DNA of 5,621 bases. It comes from an uncultured Eisenbergiella sp. (lineage in GTDB: Bacteria > Bacillota > Clostridia > Lachnospirales > Lachnospiraceae). Below are positions 3,809-5,621 of this stretch, one piece after another. Each line of letters opens with the position of its first letter. The stretch's first letter is position 1. Location of the stretch: the NCBI GenBank assembly GCA_948960675.1, contig CARDPF010000209.1, positions 1-5,621 on the forward strand. The letters run 5' to 3'. A model generated the notes under the pieces. That model did no database searches and was not told the origin of the DNA. It saw nothing but the letters and a program-made list of their open reading frames with translations. The translations under genes were made by a program, and so were the position numbers.

Positions 3809-4924
3809 TTATAGATATTTTTCCACAATCGCCGCCATCTGTTCCCATTTCTGCTCCATATCCGCCACCAGCTTAAACTGTGTTCTCGCCCGGTCCAGAT
3901 TATGGTTTGGCCTATGGATTTTAAAATAAACGTCATTTTGCAAATGATCCGTCAAAAAACGCATGCCGCACTCCAGGGTCATCAGCTTTGCACCCATGGG
4001 CATCAAACAAATCTCCTCCCGGGTCAGGCTTCCCCTGCAACCTTCCAAATATCCTTTCGTATAGGCGGCAAACAAGTCCAGATCACAGGAAACCAAGTCC
4101 AGGTTTTGTTCATCCTCCGCCCCTGTGCTGGCCCCAAACCGGATGGAATCGCCATAATCATACAGGGCACTGCCCGGCATTACCGTATCCAGATCGATCA
4201 CGCAAATCCCTTTCCCGGTTTCCTGATCCAGCATGACATTGTTCAGCTTCGTATCGTTATGGGTCACCCGAAGGGGAATCTTCCCCTCTTGCAGGGCATC
4301 GCAGATCACGCTGCAGTCCCTGGTACGTTCCAGCACAAAAGCGATCTCCTTTTCCACATCTTTTCTCCGGCCGCACACATCCTCCTCCACCGCCTTTTTG
4401 AAATTGGCGAGACGGTCCGGCGTGTTGTGGAAATTCGGAATGGTCTCATGCAGCGTGGAAGCCGGATAATCCGAAAGCAGGTACTGAAAATTCCCGAAAG
4501 CTACCGCGCTGTTATAAAAATCCTCCGCGTTGCGCACCGCCTCCAGGCAAAAAGCATCCTCTATAAACGCATATACCCGGAAGCTGTCCCTGCCGTCCCC
4601 CTTTAAATAGTTTTTCCCATCCTTCGTGGGAACGATCGTCAGCGTCTCCCGCATGGGATCCCCGCCCTTTGCCACAATTTTCTCCCGCAGAAAAGCCGTC
4701 ACATGCACCACATTTTCCATCAGCGCATCGGCATTTTTGAAAATTTCGCCGTTCATGCGCTGCAATATATAACGGCGCATGCCCCCGCCCTCCACCTTGC
4801 ATACCACCAAAAACGTATCGTTGATATGGCCGTTGCCAAAAGGCGAAACCTCCCGCACCTGCCCCGGAAGCGCGAAATGCTCCTCCGCAATTTGTCTTAC
4901 CTGTTCCAAATTTTTATGCTCCAT
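3809..4924 (-). CDS. NahK-like N-acetylhexosamine kinase (APH fold)
   Basis: A sugar kinase of the aminoglycoside-phosphotransferase/choline-kinase fold. Its closest recognised relatives are the N-acetylhexosamine 1-kinases (NahK/LnpB) that phosphorylate GlcNAc or GalNAc at C1 in the lacto-N-biose/galacto-N-biose pathway. The 371-residue length is close to the roughly 360 of NahK. FGNGHINDTF (29-38) is the nucleotide-binding loop, HNDTKLNNVM (222-231) the catalytic loop with Asp 224 as likely base, and CVIDLDTVMPG (241-251) the metal-binding segment. The ATG at 4924 has GGAG six bases upstream. It follows the dehydrogenase gene by 83 nt of hairpin-rich DNA and precedes the bioY operator. The usual partner, a GH112 phosphorylase, is not in the window. 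The exact substrate is inferred; a related hexose kinase or other small-molecule kinase is the alternative. Confidence 0.75.
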   Translation of the reverse strand: MEHKNLEQVRQIAEEHFALPGQVREVSPFGNGHINDTFLVVCKVEGGGMRRYILQRMNGEIFKNADALMENVVHVTAFLREKIVAKGGDPMRETLTIVPTKDGKNYLKGDGRDSFRVYAFIEDAFCLEAVRNAEDFYNSAVAFGNFQYLLSDYPASTLHETIPNFHNTPDRLANFKKAVEEDVCGRRKDVEKEIAFVLERTRDCSVICDALQEGKIPLRVTHNDTKLNNVMLDQETGKGICVIDLDTVMPGSALYDYGDSIRFGASTGAEDEQNLDLVSCDLDLFAAYTKGYLEGCRGSLTREEICLMPMGAKLMTLECGMRFLTDHLQNDVYFKIHRPNHNLDRARTQFKLVADMEQKWEQMAAIVEKYL

Positions 4925-4938
4925 TTTTTACTCCATTT

Positions 4939-4960
4939 CTGCGCTGTTTCTGTTGCGCAG
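4939..4960 (-). promoter_or_regulatory. Hairpin in the kinase leader
   Basis: CTGCGC (4939-4944) pairs with GCGCAG (4955-4960) around ten bases, a few bases upstream of the GGAG ribosome site (4931-4934) of the kinase gene. It may influence translation or mark processing of the transcript; nothing shows which. Confidence 0.35.
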
Positions 4961-4973
4961 GCACAAATCCCGC

Positions 4974-4997
4974 GATTGAAAATTTTAATTTTCAATC
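4974..4997. repeat. AT-rich perfect palindrome between dehydrogenase and kinase genes
   Basis: GATTGAAAATT (4974-4984) and its exact complement (4987-4997) are separated by TT. With two-fold symmetry over 24 bp it could be a protein-binding operator, or an RNA hairpin ending 10 nt after the dehydrogenase stop. There is no following U-tract on the minus strand, so a simple terminator is unlikely. Confidence 0.5.
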
Positions 4998-5007
4998 TTC
5001 ACATCCT

Positions 5008-5621
5008 TCAAGGCATCCCTACCAGATATTTCCCCCTGGCACGAAGCTTTGGGCTGCGCAATACCTCCTCCAGCCGCTCCAGAGAAACCGTTTCACATAC
5101 CATGCTTTCCACGTCAATGCGGCCCGAATCAATCAGCTGCAGCGCCCGCCGCTGGGTACAGGGATTGATATAGGAAGCCTTTATCGTCAATTCCTTTTGA
5201 AAGATCTCAAATGGCTTCACCGCGATCTGCGCATCGGGCTTGGTCAGTCCGAACAGCATCACTGTCCCCTTCCTGCCCGCCAGCGCAACCGCCTGCTCCA
5301 TGGTGGCAGGCAGCCCTGCGCACTCAATGACCGTCTGCATCCAGGTCATTCCCGCCCGCGAAAGCATTTCCTCCACATTCCCGGAAAGGGGATCGATGCA
5401 TACATCCGCCCCCAGCCTTCTCCCCATTTCCCGCTTTTCCTCCACCGGTTCCAAAAGGGCGACGCAGGAAGCACCCGCCAGCTTTGCCAGCTGCACCATC
5501 AAAAGCCCGATCATCCCGCCCCCGATCACTACCGCCTGCTGCCCCGGCCGTATGCTACACATGTCCATTCCGTGCAGGCAACAGGCAAGGGGCTCTGCCA
5601 TTGCCCCCTGCGCAAACGTGG
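5008..5621 (-). CDS. Zinc-type medium-chain dehydrogenase/reductase, C-terminal part
   Basis: A member of the zinc-dependent alcohol dehydrogenase superfamily, of the sorbitol/threonine/polyol-dehydrogenase kind. The frame is open to the window edge, so the N-terminal catalytic zinc domain is missing and about 204 codons are seen; the internal ATG at 5601 is not the start. EPLACCLHGMDM precedes the NAD(P)-binding fold with VVIGGGMIGLLMVQLAKLAGA as the GxGxxG dinucleotide loop. An acidic residue after the second strand (LLEP) suggests NAD(H), and IECAG and GTVMLFGL are typical later strands. The protein ends RARGKYLVGMP, as family members commonly do. The substrate cannot be inferred; proximity to the kinase and fucosidase suggests sugar or polyol oxidation. 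It is probably cotranscribed with the kinase gene, whose ATG follows after 83 nt. Confidence 0.85.
   Translation of the reverse strand, partial: TFAQGAMAEPLACCLHGMDMCSIRPGQQAVVIGGGMIGLLMVQLAKLAGASCVALLEPVEEKREMGRRLGADVCIDPLSGNVEEMLSRAGMTWMQTVIECAGLPATMEQAVALAGRKGTVMLFGLTKPDAQIAVKPFEIFQKELTIKASYINPCTQRRALQLIDSGRIDVESMVCETVSLERLEEVLRSPKLRARGKYLVGMP

Overview
The window looks like a piece of a chromosome from a spore-forming, anaerobic gut Firmicute, most likely Clostridia of the Lachnospiraceae type. The reasons are a spore-protease gene (gpr) divergent from rpsT, an arrangement also known from Bacillus, AGGAGG-type ribosome binding sites, a Firmicutes-style BirA operator, and host-glycan genes (GH29 fucosidase, NahK-like sugar kinase). 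The genus cannot be fixed from the sequence alone.

Layout, left to right. Positions 1-123 (minus) hold the first 41 codons of gpr, cut by the window edge. Positions 124-447 are the divergent gpr/rpsT control region, with a strong sigma-A promoter for rpsT, a candidate (possibly forespore) promoter for gpr, and a structured rpsT leader. rpsT (448-711, plus) starts with GTG. Positions 712-1265 carry no believable gene. They contain a two-hairpin module present twice (about 710-758 and 798-847), a canonical plus-strand terminator (871-900) and a 333-nt imperfect inverted repeat (925-1257) between the convergent ends of rpsT and the fucosidase gene.

All genes from 1266 to the right edge lie on the minus strand. 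In transcription order they are: the C-terminal part of a zinc-type medium-chain dehydrogenase (5008-5621, partial); a NahK-like N-acetylhexosamine/aminoglycoside-phosphotransferase-fold kinase (3809-4924); then a new transcription unit opened by a consensus promoter overlapped by a BirA operator (3720-3773), with bioY (3084-3647), a Cys-rich DUF1284 gene overlapping it (2621-3094) and a GH29 alpha-L-fucosidase (1266-2588). A perfect 18-bp-arm palindrome lies across the DUF1284 stop codon, just before the fucosidase ribosome binding site.

Functionally, bioY and the DUF1284 gene look like a biotin-controlled uptake unit. The fucosidase (defucosylation of imported glycans) and the kinase (phosphorylation of released sugar, typically GlcNAc/GalNAc at C1) fit intracellular salvage of mucin or milk-type oligosaccharides. 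The biotin unit sits between the two glycan genes. The points most worth checking are the long inverted repeat, the palindrome in the DUF1284 3' end with a possible decayed relative near gpr, the duplicated double hairpin, and the DUF1284 gene in a biotin-regulated operon.
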